Origin: Chitinophagaceae bacterium
GTDB taxonomy: Bacteria; Bacteroidota; Bacteroidia; Chitinophagales; Chitinophagaceae
Direction of reading: 5' to 3'
Length of the DNA: 63,463 nt
Assembly (NCBI GenBank): GCA_016706055.1
Contig: JADJKL010000019.1
Coordinates: 1-63,463, forward strand
Shown here: positions 31,958 through 40,398 of the stretch, piece after piece
How positions within the stretch are numbered: position 1 is the stretch's first letter
Layout: each line of letters opens with the position of its first letter
Notes under the pieces: generated by a model
Told to the model about the DNA's origin: nothing
Databases searched by the model: none
Seen by the model: the letters and a program-made list of their open reading frames with translations, nothing else
Program-made: the position numbers and the translations under genes

Positions 31958-33358
31958 TCAACGTTGGGTTCCTTGAAAGTTTTCCATCTGGTAAAATCCG
32001 TAATCGTTTAGCAGCATCGTTCTTCTCTCCATTTGATTAAAAAGAAAATGAAGCTGATCGCCGGTATTCATCAATTGATAAGAAACTTTATCATCTGTCT
32101 CATCATCAAACTGACTTTTACCAATTACAGTATTCCATTCCGGTTCTCCCTTACTGTTAAAAGACATTATGGCAATATTATCCGCATGGTATCGTGTAGC
32201 CTGATTTGAATTTGATCTGTTGCTCCACCAAGAGTTACGATAATATGGTGAACTATACCAATTATCAAGGCTGTTCGAATAAGGGGACCCATATAAGTAG
32301 TTCCACCGGTTCCAGTTGTTAAACCTAGAGGTTGTGTAATATGACTCGCTGCCAATAATAAAACCGCCGTCTCTTCTGGTAATTACATCTCTTATGAAGT
32401 AATCATTAAATGCCATTTTTACACTTGCATCTCCCCTTGCTTCTTTTCTAAACTCGTCTCCAAAAGCAACAGTTTTTTCTACAATGGCAGATTTATCATT
32501 TTTGTCCATTACAAAAAAATACAGCCCCTCTATATTCCCTCTCCTTTCACCCATATAATAAGCTGTAAAAAAATATCGCTTATTATAATTATCTACTTTA
32601 ATATGCAGTTCATCCAGCCATATTTTTTCAATATTAAGTTCCCTAAACATTAATGAATCTTCCATTGCATTTTTTATAACAAACTGGGCCTTGCTTATAT
32701 TTTCATTACTGTTTGTATGAAATTTTGCAAAAACAAGATTTCCGTCATTATCGAGATTATATTCACCCAGATTATCATTTCTTTCATCCATTGGAATTGA
32801 AATGACATTTTTCTTTTGTAAGGAAAGCTTTTCATCAAACAACAATGTTGTCATTACAAATACCTTTCTATTTCGGTTGTTAATTTTAAATACGCATAGT
32901 TTGCTTTTATCCTCACTGCTTATTACCGTATAAATTTTATTATTTGCTGCAAAATTTAAGTGAGTTGTATCCATTTCAATCACATCTCCGATTTTATTAC
33001 CCATTCCATCAATTTTTGATGCCATGCAATACACCACATTTTTCTTTTGGTATTGATATACCATATAACAAAAATCCTGGTAAACAAAAAAGTCCACATT
33101 TATCATCCGGTCATTATCCAGCACATAATCCTGATCTACACTGGCGATTTCCTTCATATCAACATCTAGCACAGAAATCAGGTTTTTGTTACGTATATTT
33201 TTATAAATAAGGAAATTCCCATTTATTTTACCGGCAATCTCAAAATTCATTCTTCTTGTATCATCCTTTGCTGGCAGAGAATAAATAATTTTCTGAGCAT
33301 TGGATAATAAAGAGAAACAAATAATAGTAAGAAGCAGAAAAAGTGACTTCATTGTCAT
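31958..33358 (-). CDS. Secreted hypothetical protein, possible beta-propeller
   Basis: The 466-residue frame is intact with a signal peptide (SLFLLLTIICFSLLSNAQ). The chain has many beta-strand-like stretches with aromatic residues (KIDGMGNKIGDVIEMD, FVMDKNDKSAIVEK) and an asparagine-, serine- and tyrosine-rich loop near residues 370-400 (WNRWNYLYGSPYSNS). The pattern suggests a beta-propeller, but I recognise no named family. There is no sorting tail, so it may be periplasmic. It starts opposite kup with a 307-base divergent gap. Confidence 0.65.
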   Translation of the reverse strand: MTMKSLFLLLTIICFSLLSNAQKIIYSLPAKDDTRRMNFEIAGKINGNFLIYKNIRNKNLISVLDVDMKEIASVDQDYVLDNDRMINVDFFVYQDFCYMVYQYQKKNVVYCMASKIDGMGNKIGDVIEMDTTHLNFAANNKIYTVISSEDKSKLCVFKINNRNRKVFVMTTLLFDEKLSLQKKNVISIPMDERNDNLGEYNLDNDGNLVFAKFHTNSNENISKAQFVIKNAMEDSLMFRELNIEKIWLDELHIKVDNYNKRYFFTAYYMGERRGNIEGLYFFVMDKNDKSAIVEKTVAFGDEFRKEARGDASVKMAFNDYFIRDVITRRDGGFIIGSESYYTTSRFNNWNRWNYLYGSPYSNSLDNWYSSPYYRNSWWSNRSNSNQATRYHADNIAIMSFNSKGEPEWNTVIGKSQFDDETDDKVSYQLMNTGDQLHFLFNQMERRTMLLNDYGFYQMENFQGTQR

Positions 33359-33665
33359 AATAAACTGATTTTTTGCTGATTAAAGTTACAAGATGGTTTT
33401 CAAACTCTGCCTTGCTTTTTATTACTGATGCAGGTTTCTCCATTATTGCATTAACATATACGATAAAAGGTTTAGTATGGAGTAATTCCTCCCCTTTATC
33501 CACAAGTAATAGTATGGACGAACGGTAAAGAATAAAAAGTTGCGTTTAATAATTGTTTTTTGCCTATACCTTTGCATGTAACCTATTCAAAATTAAATAA
33601 TCTGTATTCGCCCTTGCAATAGCTAAGGCGGTAAATCAGGAACAAAGACCACAACAACTAAGAAA
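33359..33665. other. Divergent intergenic region before kup
   Basis: These 307 bases lie between the minus-strand secreted gene and kup. A reading frame on the minus strand (33261-33503) overlaps the neighbouring gene start and lacks support. The part nearest kup holds a candidate promoter at 33540-33574. I see no terminator or riboswitch-like fold. Confidence 0.5.
33540..33574 (+). promoter_or_regulatory. Candidate Bacteroidota promoter for kup
   Basis: TTG (33540-33542) and TACCTTTG (33567-33574) fit the -33 TTG and -7 TAnnTTTG elements, but the 24-base spacer is longer than the usual 19-21. It would give a leader of about 85 bases. Confidence 0.35.
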
Positions 33666-35642
33666 GTGAAAATACCGACCAACAGAGTCACCGCCGCCGG
33701 ACTGCTTATTGCTTTAGGAATTATTTACGGAGACATTGGAACTTCGCCACTTTATGTTTTCAATGCAATTATTGGAGGAAGAACTATAACTGAAGAACTA
33801 ATTCTCGGCACATTATCCTGTATCATCTGGACACTTACCTTACAAACCACTATCAAATATGTTATTCTGGTTCTAAAAGCAGATAACCGGGGTGAGGGCG
33901 GCACTTTTGCACTATATGCTCTTGTTCGGCGTAGAAAAAAATGGCTGGTAATACCAGCCATGGTTGGTGGCGCAGCCTTGCTGGCAGATGGTATTATCAC
34001 ACCACCAATCTCTATCACTTCTGCAATTGAAGGCTTAAAGAAAATTCCTGCACTGGGAATTGAAGATGGCAGTAATACAGTAGTAATAATTGTGTTGACG
34101 ATTCTTGCTCTGTTTTTCTTTATGCAGCAGTTTGGAACTGCTTCTATTGGTAAGATGTTTGGACCAATTATGTTCATTTGGTTTACCATGCTTTTAGTAT
34201 TAGGAGCCATCCATGTGTTTGATGATCTTGCAATATTTAAAGCATTAAGCCCACATTATGCTATTTCTTTTTTAAAAAATTACCCCGGCGGCTTTTGGCT
34301 TTTAGGAGCCGTCTTCCTCTGTACAACTGGTGCCGAGGCCTTATACAGCGATTTAGGTCACTGCGGCAGAGACAATATCAGAAGGTCATGGATTTATGTA
34401 AAAATTTGCCTGCTTGTGCATTATTTTGGACAAGGAGCTTCATTACTTACACTCCACCATGGTGTTACTGTAACAGAAGAGGTAAAAAAAATATCCAGTA
34501 TAAATGCCTTCTATGATTTAATGCCCCATTGGTTTATCATTCCAGGAGTTATCATTGCAACAACCGCAGCCATTATTGCCAGCCAAGCCATGGTTTCTGG
34601 TGCATACACTTTAATAAGCGAAGCCATGCGGTTGAATCTTTGGCCAAAGGTTAAAATCAGGTACCCTTCGGAAGCAAAAGGGCAATTATTTATACCTGCC
34701 ATCAACTTCATTATGTTTTTAGGCTGTGTGGGAGTAGTTCTTTATTTCCGTCAGTCATCCAATATGGAGGCAGCATATGGTCTTGCCATTATCGTTACCA
34801 TGTTGATGACCACAATTCTTTTTGCCAATTATCTGGTACTGCATCGGGTTAAATCAATCTGGATATATATATTTCTAGGCTTTTATCTTACGATTGAAAT
34901 TGTGTATCTCGTTGCATTGATGATAAAGTTCATGCACGGCGGTTACTTCACTTTGATAATCGGCATGTTTATGTTTTTGGTTATGTACGTTTGGTTCAGA
35001 GCAAGAAAGATTAAGAATCGCTATGTGGAGTTTGTGCGGATGGAACATTATGTGCCCAAAATACAAGAACTCAGCAGCGATAAATCTGTTCCCAAATACG
35101 CAACACATCTGGTTTATCTTACCAGTGCCAATAATCCGAAAGAGATTGAGCATAAGATCATTTATTCAATCCTAAACAGAAAACCTAAACGAGCAGATAT
35201 TTATTGGTTTGTGCATGTGGACACTGTTGATGATCCTTATACTTGCGAATACAAGGTTGAACACATCATTCCGAATGATATTATCCGAGTTGATTTCCGC
35301 CTTGGATTCAGAATGGAACCTCGTATCAACTTAATGTTCCGAAAAGTGGTTGAAGATCTGGTGGCTAACAAAGAAGTAAATATTATTAGCCGTTATGAAA
35401 GCCTTGCTAGTAGCAATACCGTTGGTGACTTCCAATTTATGGTTATGGAAAAATACCTGAGCCAGGATAATGAGCTGCCATTCTTTGAAAGAGTTGTAAT
35501 GAAATTCTACTTCTGGCTAAAGGATCACAGTCTTTCAGAAGAAAAAGGGTTTGGACTTGACCTTGCCAACGTAACCATAGAAAAGTTTCCGTTGATTGTA
35601 GCACCGGTTACCAATTTGAAATTAACCAGAATAGAACAATAA
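33666..35642 (+). CDS. kup: KUP-family potassium uptake protein
   Basis: An inner-membrane proton-coupled potassium importer. The 658-residue frame is intact. It shows the family opening LIALGIIYGDIGTSPLYVFNA, then ADNRGEGGTFALYALVRR and GAEALYSDLGHCGR. It has about 12 membrane segments to roughly residue 440 and a cytoplasmic C-terminal domain with FFERVVMKFYFWLK. The gene appears to be alone in its transcript; the next gene starts 58 bases later. Confidence 0.95.
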   Translation: MKIPTNRVTAAGLLIALGIIYGDIGTSPLYVFNAIIGGRTITEELILGTLSCIIWTLTLQTTIKYVILVLKADNRGEGGTFALYALVRRRKKWLVIPAMVGGAALLADGIITPPISITSAIEGLKKIPALGIEDGSNTVVIIVLTILALFFFMQQFGTASIGKMFGPIMFIWFTMLLVLGAIHVFDDLAIFKALSPHYAISFLKNYPGGFWLLGAVFLCTTGAEALYSDLGHCGRDNIRRSWIYVKICLLVHYFGQGASLLTLHHGVTVTEEVKKISSINAFYDLMPHWFIIPGVIIATTAAIIASQAMVSGAYTLISEAMRLNLWPKVKIRYPSEAKGQLFIPAINFIMFLGCVGVVLYFRQSSNMEAAYGLAIIVTMLMTTILFANYLVLHRVKSIWIYIFLGFYLTIEIVYLVALMIKFMHGGYFTLIIGMFMFLVMYVWFRARKIKNRYVEFVRMEHYVPKIQELSSDKSVPKYATHLVYLTSANNPKEIEHKIIYSILNRKPKRADIYWFVHVDTVDDPYTCEYKVEHIIPNDIIRVDFRLGFRMEPRINLMFRKVVEDLVANKEVNIISRYESLASSNTVGDFQFMVMEKYLSQDNELPFFERVVMKFYFWLKDHSLSEEKGFGLDLANVTIEKFPLIVAPVTNLKLTRIEQ

Positions 35643-35700
35643 GAAAATTCCTTGTTTGCCTTTTGTTGGTTAATTTGAGTAATACAAACCAACATTAAAC

Positions 35701-36489
35701 TTGCCAACATTACTTTGGTATATACTTGCAGGCATTGCCGGACTAAGCATTCTCGCATATTTTGTGCAGGAAAGATTAATTTTTAAACCTGAAAAACTTA
35801 AACAAGATTTTCAGTTTAAATATGATGTTCCTTTCAGGGAATATTTTTTTGATGTTGAACCCGGAGTTCGCATCAACGGTCTTCATTTTCATCGGGAAAA
35901 TGCAAAAGGCTTAATCCTCTATTTTCATGGCAATACCAGAAGTATAAAAGGCTGGGCCAGATATGCCAAAGATTTCTACCGTTATGATTATGATGTGCTG
36001 TTGCTGGATTACCGTGGCTTTGGGAAAAGCACCGGCAAACGTAGTGAAAAAGAAATGCTGAATGATATGCAGTTTGTGTATAACAAATTGAAAGAAGAAT
36101 ATGCTGAAGACCATCTGATTGTTTATGGAAGAAGTATGGGCAGTGGCTTTGCAACAAAACTGGCATGTGATAATAATCCCCGTTACCTTATTCTTGATGC
36201 TCCGTATTTTAATTTTCTTAGAGTAATTGAACGGTTTCTTCCCATACTTCCAGTAAGAGTAGTTTTACGATTTCATCTAAGAACTGACTTATGGCTTCCA
36301 AAAGTAAAATGCCACACCTACATCATTCACGGCACAAAAGACTGGTTGATTCCTATCCGCCACAGCGAAGCCTTACAAAAAATCAATCCCAAAAAAATAA
36401 CATTAATACGTATTCATGGCGGCGGACACAACAACCTGCCAACATTTGATGAGTACCATAATTTCGTTAGGGATATTCTAAAATATTAA
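35701..36489 (+). CDS. Membrane-anchored alpha/beta hydrolase (BEM46-like)
   Basis: The chosen start is a TTG at 35701, giving an N-terminal membrane segment (LWYILAGIAGLSILAYFV). The oxyanion region is LILYFHGNTRSIKGWA and the nucleophile elbow is YGRSMGSG (G-x-S-x-G). The acid and base are probably in HGTKDWLIP and GGHNNLP. The family includes serine aminopeptidase-like and BEM46-type hydrolases with poorly known substrates. A paralog with the same layout lies at 37844, and the two flank a TPR lipoprotein. Confidence 0.85.
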   Translation: MPTLLWYILAGIAGLSILAYFVQERLIFKPEKLKQDFQFKYDVPFREYFFDVEPGVRINGLHFHRENAKGLILYFHGNTRSIKGWARYAKDFYRYDYDVLLLDYRGFGKSTGKRSEKEMLNDMQFVYNKLKEEYAEDHLIVYGRSMGSGFATKLACDNNPRYLILDAPYFNFLRVIERFLPILPVRVVLRFHLRTDLWLPKVKCHTYIIHGTKDWLIPIRHSEALQKINPKKITLIRIHGGGHNNLPTFDEYHNFVRDILKY

Positions 36490-36586
36490 CGGTATTGCCT
36501 TTTATTTGTTAATGATTACCCAATTACAACACTTTCTTATAACATGGACTATAATTTGAAAGTCTTATATAAAAAAGGAGGCGTTT

Positions 36587-37735
36587 ATGAAACTCAAACT
36601 TTACATTACAATTTTTTCCGCTCTTAGTTTATTCGCTTTTTCTTGTAAAACAGCCAGTAAACTCTACGAAAAAGGTAACTACGACGAAGCTGTAGAACTT
36701 GCTGCAAAAAAATTGCAGAAAGATCCTAATGATCCAAAACTATTGGACATCATCAACAACTCTTACAGCTACGCAGTAACCGATCATGAAAGCCGTATTC
36801 ACAACCTTTCAATTAGTACAAATGAGCTGAAATACGAATCGATGTACAATGAATATCTTTCATTGCAAAGAATGTATGATGCAATTTACAAAGTACCATC
36901 TGTGCTGGAAATAGTAAAACCATTTGACTACTCTAGTTACCTGATTACTTACAGCCAGAAAGCCAGTGATGTTCGTTATGACAGAGGTATTGCTTTTATG
37001 CAACGTTATACGAAGAAGAGTTACCAGGATGCTTACAGAGAGTTTCAGTTAGCACTTCGTTTTGACGCAGGCAACCGTGATGCAACAATCAAATTGAATG
37101 AAGCATACGAATATGCTGTTACAAATGTGGTTATACTACCAATGCAACAGCAAGGTGGCTTTGTTTACAGTTCGTACAGTGTAGGTGGAAATAATTTTGA
37201 CGATCAATTAGTTCGGGATTTGCAATACAATAGTGGCAATCAATTTGTAAAATTCTATTCAGCCTGGGATGCAAGAAGCCAGAATGTTAGAGTAGACCAG
37301 GAAGTTGATTTACGAATTGCTACAATGGATATTGGACGTCAATATGATAATCGTACAACAAGAAAAGTGTCGAAGGACATCGTTGTAAAAGAAACGGTTT
37401 ATAAACCTGACTCAGTGGTTAAAGAATATGCAAAGGTAAATGCCAATATTACTACCACCAGAAGAACCATGAATTCTTCTATACAACTTCAAGTAAACGT
37501 TAGAAACGTAGATGGCCGATGGGTATGGAACGACAATGTAAATGCAGTGCATAACTGGAGTACCGAGTTTGCAACATTTACCGGCGACGAAAGAGCATTA
37601 AGCGATGCTGACAAGCAAATTGTGAACAGAAGACATGAGTTTGCACCTACGGAATCAGAGATTATGAGAGTGTTGCTGGAGAGTGTTAATAATGATGCGC
37701 AATATAGAATAAGAAATTATTTCAACAGATATTAA
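36587..37735 (+). CDS. TPR-containing lipoprotein of unknown function
   Basis: A 382-residue frame with a lipoprotein signal (FSALSLFAFSC, cysteine near residue 20). Right after it comes a TPR-like helix pair (KLYEKGNYDEAVELAAKKLQKDP). Later helices include YQDAYREFQLALRFDAGNRDA. The C-terminal half (FVKFYSAWDARSQNVRVDQEVDL, VNANITTTRRTMNSS) is a conserved but unnamed region. It is probably held in the outer or inner membrane. A perfect-palindrome terminator follows. Confidence 0.75.
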   Translation: MKLKLYITIFSALSLFAFSCKTASKLYEKGNYDEAVELAAKKLQKDPNDPKLLDIINNSYSYAVTDHESRIHNLSISTNELKYESMYNEYLSLQRMYDAIYKVPSVLEIVKPFDYSSYLITYSQKASDVRYDRGIAFMQRYTKKSYQDAYREFQLALRFDAGNRDATIKLNEAYEYAVTNVVILPMQQQGGFVYSSYSVGGNNFDDQLVRDLQYNSGNQFVKFYSAWDARSQNVRVDQEVDLRIATMDIGRQYDNRTTRKVSKDIVVKETVYKPDSVVKEYAKVNANITTTRRTMNSSIQLQVNVRNVDGRWVWNDNVNAVHNWSTEFATFTGDERALSDADKQIVNRRHEFAPTESEIMRVLLESVNNDAQYRIRNYFNRY

Positions 37736-37754
37736 GTAATAATCAACTCATCAA

Positions 37755-37784
37755 AAAAGGACATGAAATTTCATGTCCTTTTAC
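37755..37784. terminator. Terminator, perfect 28-base palindrome
   Basis: Positions 37755-37782 form a perfect 28-base palindrome (AAAAGGACATGAA with its complement TTCATGTCCTTTT), followed by a T-rich stretch. Confidence 0.85.
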
Positions 37785-37843
37785 TTTTATCATGAAGAGA
37801 CATGTGCTGTAGAAAAACAGAACCTTATCTTTGCTCCGTTTTT

Positions 37844-38661
37844 ATGATAAACAAGAAGCGATTACGGAAATTCTGGAAGTGGTTTAAAATTATTGCCCTT
37901 ATCTATATTATGATTGGTGTAGCTCTCTATTTTTTGCAGGATAAATTTATTTTCCATCCAAAAAAACTACCAGCAGATTACGAATACAAATTCGATGTTC
38001 CTTTTCGACAAATTGACTTAGCAGTAACAGAAGAAAAGAATCTGAGCATTGTACAATTCACGGTTCCTGATTCAATACGAAGAGGCATTGTCCTCTATTT
38101 TCATGGCAACAGGGAAAACATTAACCGCTATGCTCCCTTTGCAAAAAACTTTACCAGAAATAATTACGAAGTGTGGATGATTGATTATCCTGGATATGGA
38201 AAATCTACTGGAAAAGAAAAGAGAAAATTTTGTACGAAGATGCTTTAACATTCTACAAAATGGCGATGGCCAGAGTAGCAGCAGACAGTATCATTATTTA
38301 TGGAAAATCTTTAGGAACAGGAATTGCGGCTCAATTAGCTTCAGTAAGAGATTGTAAAAAGCTGATTCTGGAAACTCCTTATTATAGCATGGATGCATTG
38401 GCAAAACATTATTTCTTTATTTATCCTGTTGGCTTGATGACGAAATACGGCATACCAACATACCAATACTTTGACTATATAAATGCCCCAATAACAATTT
38501 TTCATGGCACAAGAGACAGAGTGATTCCATACAAACAGGCCAAAAAGCTGGCAACCAAAAAAGCAGGGACAGAATTGATTACTATTGATAAAGGGAGACA
38601 TAACAACCTGAATGACTTCCCTTTATTCCATCAAAAGCTTGATTCTTTGCTTCAACACTAA
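37844..38661 (+). CDS. Membrane-anchored alpha/beta hydrolase, paralog of the 35701 gene (one frameshift)
   Basis: The start MINKKRLRKFWKWFKII is followed by one membrane segment (ALIYIMIGVALYFLQ). Then come FIFHPKKLPADYEYKFDVPFR, VLYFHGNRENINRYA, the nucleophile elbow IIYGKSLGTG, and HGTRDRVIPY and KGRHNNLNDFP for acid and base. The frame breaks near 38225 in a run of A and G; a one-base shift joins STGKEK to REKILYEDALTFY. The close match to the gene at 35701 suggests gene duplication. Confidence 0.85.
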
Positions 38662-38720
38662 TTAAATAAATACCCCATTTGTGGTATTGTTTCGGAGTTT
38701 GCATTTTTTATATTTACAGC

Positions 38721-39272
38721 ATGAAAAAGTTGGTTCTTATACTTTTACTCTCTCACTGTCATTTACTCAATGCACAAACTGATAGTTCTTATCAACTTTT
38801 ATTGAAAAATATTAGCGAAGTAAAATTAACGGATAGTCTTTTGCTAAATGCTATAGAATTACAAGCTGAACCTTTAGATACCTTCTCCATAAAAAAATGG
38901 TTTGCCCTTGCTTTATCAACCAACAATACCAACAGACTAAAAAACAGAAATTATTACCTGACTGGGAAAATCACTTATAACAACAATTTTGATTTATTAG
39001 TTGTGGTAGAGCAAAAAATGAAAGCGGATGTTACCGGAACTCAGGTGGTATATCTTGTAAGTACTAAAAAAAATGGCAGCTATATTTCGTCTTTAGAAGT
39101 AGCAGTTGCTGGCACAAAAAACAACTCCAATTTTAACACTACTTCCCTTTTATATAAAGACAACAAATTAAAGCTAGATAGAAAATTCGTTGCGAATGAT
39201 TCGTCTTATGCAGATGTGAATGTTTATAAGATTACAAAAAACGGCCGCTTCTTGCTAGCGCCAACATATTAG
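38721..39272 (+). CDS. Secreted hypothetical protein
   Basis: Starting at 38721 gives a clear signal peptide (KLVLILLLSHCHLLNAQ). The mature part of about 165 residues looks like an alternating beta protein (LTGKITYNNNFDLLVVVEQK, GTQVVYLVSTKKNGSYISSLEVA). The family is not recognised. It converges on the LD-carboxypeptidase gene, with only 3 bases between stop codons. Confidence 0.65.
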   Translation: MKKLVLILLLSHCHLLNAQTDSSYQLLLKNISEVKLTDSLLLNAIELQAEPLDTFSIKKWFALALSTNNTNRLKNRNYYLTGKITYNNNFDLLVVVEQKMKADVTGTQVVYLVSTKKNGSYISSLEVAVAGTKNNSNFNTTSLLYKDNKLKLDRKFVANDSSYADVNVYKITKNGRFLLAPTY

Positions 39273-39275
39273 ATT

Positions 39276-40184
39276 TTATTCTTCTAATATAACTTTAGAC
39301 TTACCAACCTTTAGTTTGTATCCCACGCCTACTTTCAACGCATAATTTCTGTCTGAATGACTAACAGGAAAATCGAAACAAACCGGATAATCATATTCGC
39401 TGATTATTTCTCTGATGATTTCATACACTTCTTGTCCAAAAGGCCTTTCAGTATCCTGCGTATCTGTAAACCCGCCAATAATAAGGCCTGCCAACTTTGA
39501 AAGTTTACCACTTCGTTTCAATTGATACATCATTCTGTCAACATTGTACTTCTGCTCACCAACGTCTTCTATAAAAAGAATTTTTCCTTTTGTTTTCAGA
39601 TCTGATTCTGTTCCTACCAGATGGGCAAGCAATGCAAGATTTCCTCCCACCAATTCACCGATTGCCTCTCCTTTTTTATTAAAATCATGAGCAGCGCAGG
39701 CATATTTAATCTTTTTGCCAAGCAATGCATTTTTTAAGGACAACACAAATTCATTCTTGTAGCCTCCATCATTGAAAGCACCGGACATTGGGGCATGCAA
39801 TGAAGAAATATAATAATTGGAAAAAAGATGCGAATGCAAAACTGTTATATCGCTATAACCAATAATCCATTTGGGTTGCTTCTTGAATTTTTTGAAATCA
39901 ATCTTCTCAATTATTCTACCCATTCCATAACCGCCTCTTCCACACAACACGGCTTTCACTTCATCATCATCCATCATCGTTTGTAAATCCAAAAGCCTAT
40001 CCGCATCAGTACCGGAAAAATAGGTTTTTGATTTGCCACCAACCGTATTCCCAACTTTTACTTTAAAGCCCCATTCTTTTAATGTTTTAATGGAAGTTTC
40101 TACTTTTTCCAAAGTCATGTAACCGGACGGGCAAACGATTGCAATAGTATCTCCTTTCTTTAAATATGGCGGTATTTTAATCAT
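39276..40184 (-). CDS. LD-carboxypeptidase (peptidase family S66)
   Basis: A serine peptidase that trims the terminal D-alanine of tetrapeptide stems in peptidoglycan recycling (LdcA type). The start at 40184 gives MIKIPPYLKKGDTIAIVCPSGY, the family's N-terminus. The catalytic serine is in WIIGYSDIT, the glutamate probably in LFIEDVGEQ and the histidine in FDFPVSHSDRN. GRGGYGMGRI also matches the family. Length (about 303) is usual. A longer reading to 40382 runs through the metG promoter and is not favoured. Confidence 0.9.
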   Translation of the reverse strand: MIKIPPYLKKGDTIAIVCPSGYMTLEKVETSIKTLKEWGFKVKVGNTVGGKSKTYFSGTDADRLLDLQTMMDDDEVKAVLCGRGGYGMGRIIEKIDFKKFKKQPKWIIGYSDITVLHSHLFSNYYISSLHAPMSGAFNDGGYKNEFVLSLKNALLGKKIKYACAAHDFNKKGEAIGELVGGNLALLAHLVGTESDLKTKGKILFIEDVGEQKYNVDRMMYQLKRSGKLSKLAGLIIGGFTDTQDTERPFGQEVYEIIREIISEYDYPVCFDFPVSHSDRNYALKVGVGYKLKVGKSKVILEE

Positions 40185-40227
40185 GCGACAAATGCTATTT
40201 CCGATAAAGTTATTAGATTTCATCCAT

Positions 40228-40260
40228 TTTGGGCAATGGCATCTATTCCGGTATTTTTGC
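40228..40260 (+). promoter_or_regulatory. Bacteroidota-type promoter for metG
   Basis: TTTG (40228-40231) and TATTTTTG (40252-40259) match the -33 and -7 elements with a 20-base spacer. Transcription would begin near 40265, about 130 bases before the metG ATG. Confidence 0.5.
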
Positions 40261-40398
40261 AGACTTATTGCAGCGTATAAGTGCTGAATAGCGATATACA
40301 GTACAAGAGTGTGACACAAGGGATCCTGCCCGATTACAATATTTAATAATAATATGGTCAGGCGGGGATGATAGTAGTACAAAAGCTGATAAAAAAAA

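Noticed and set aside
33261..33503. Minus-strand 80-codon frame overlapping the start of the secreted protein gene
   Set aside because: It overlaps the N-terminal code of a good gene by about 100 bases and has no recognisable motif or supported start.
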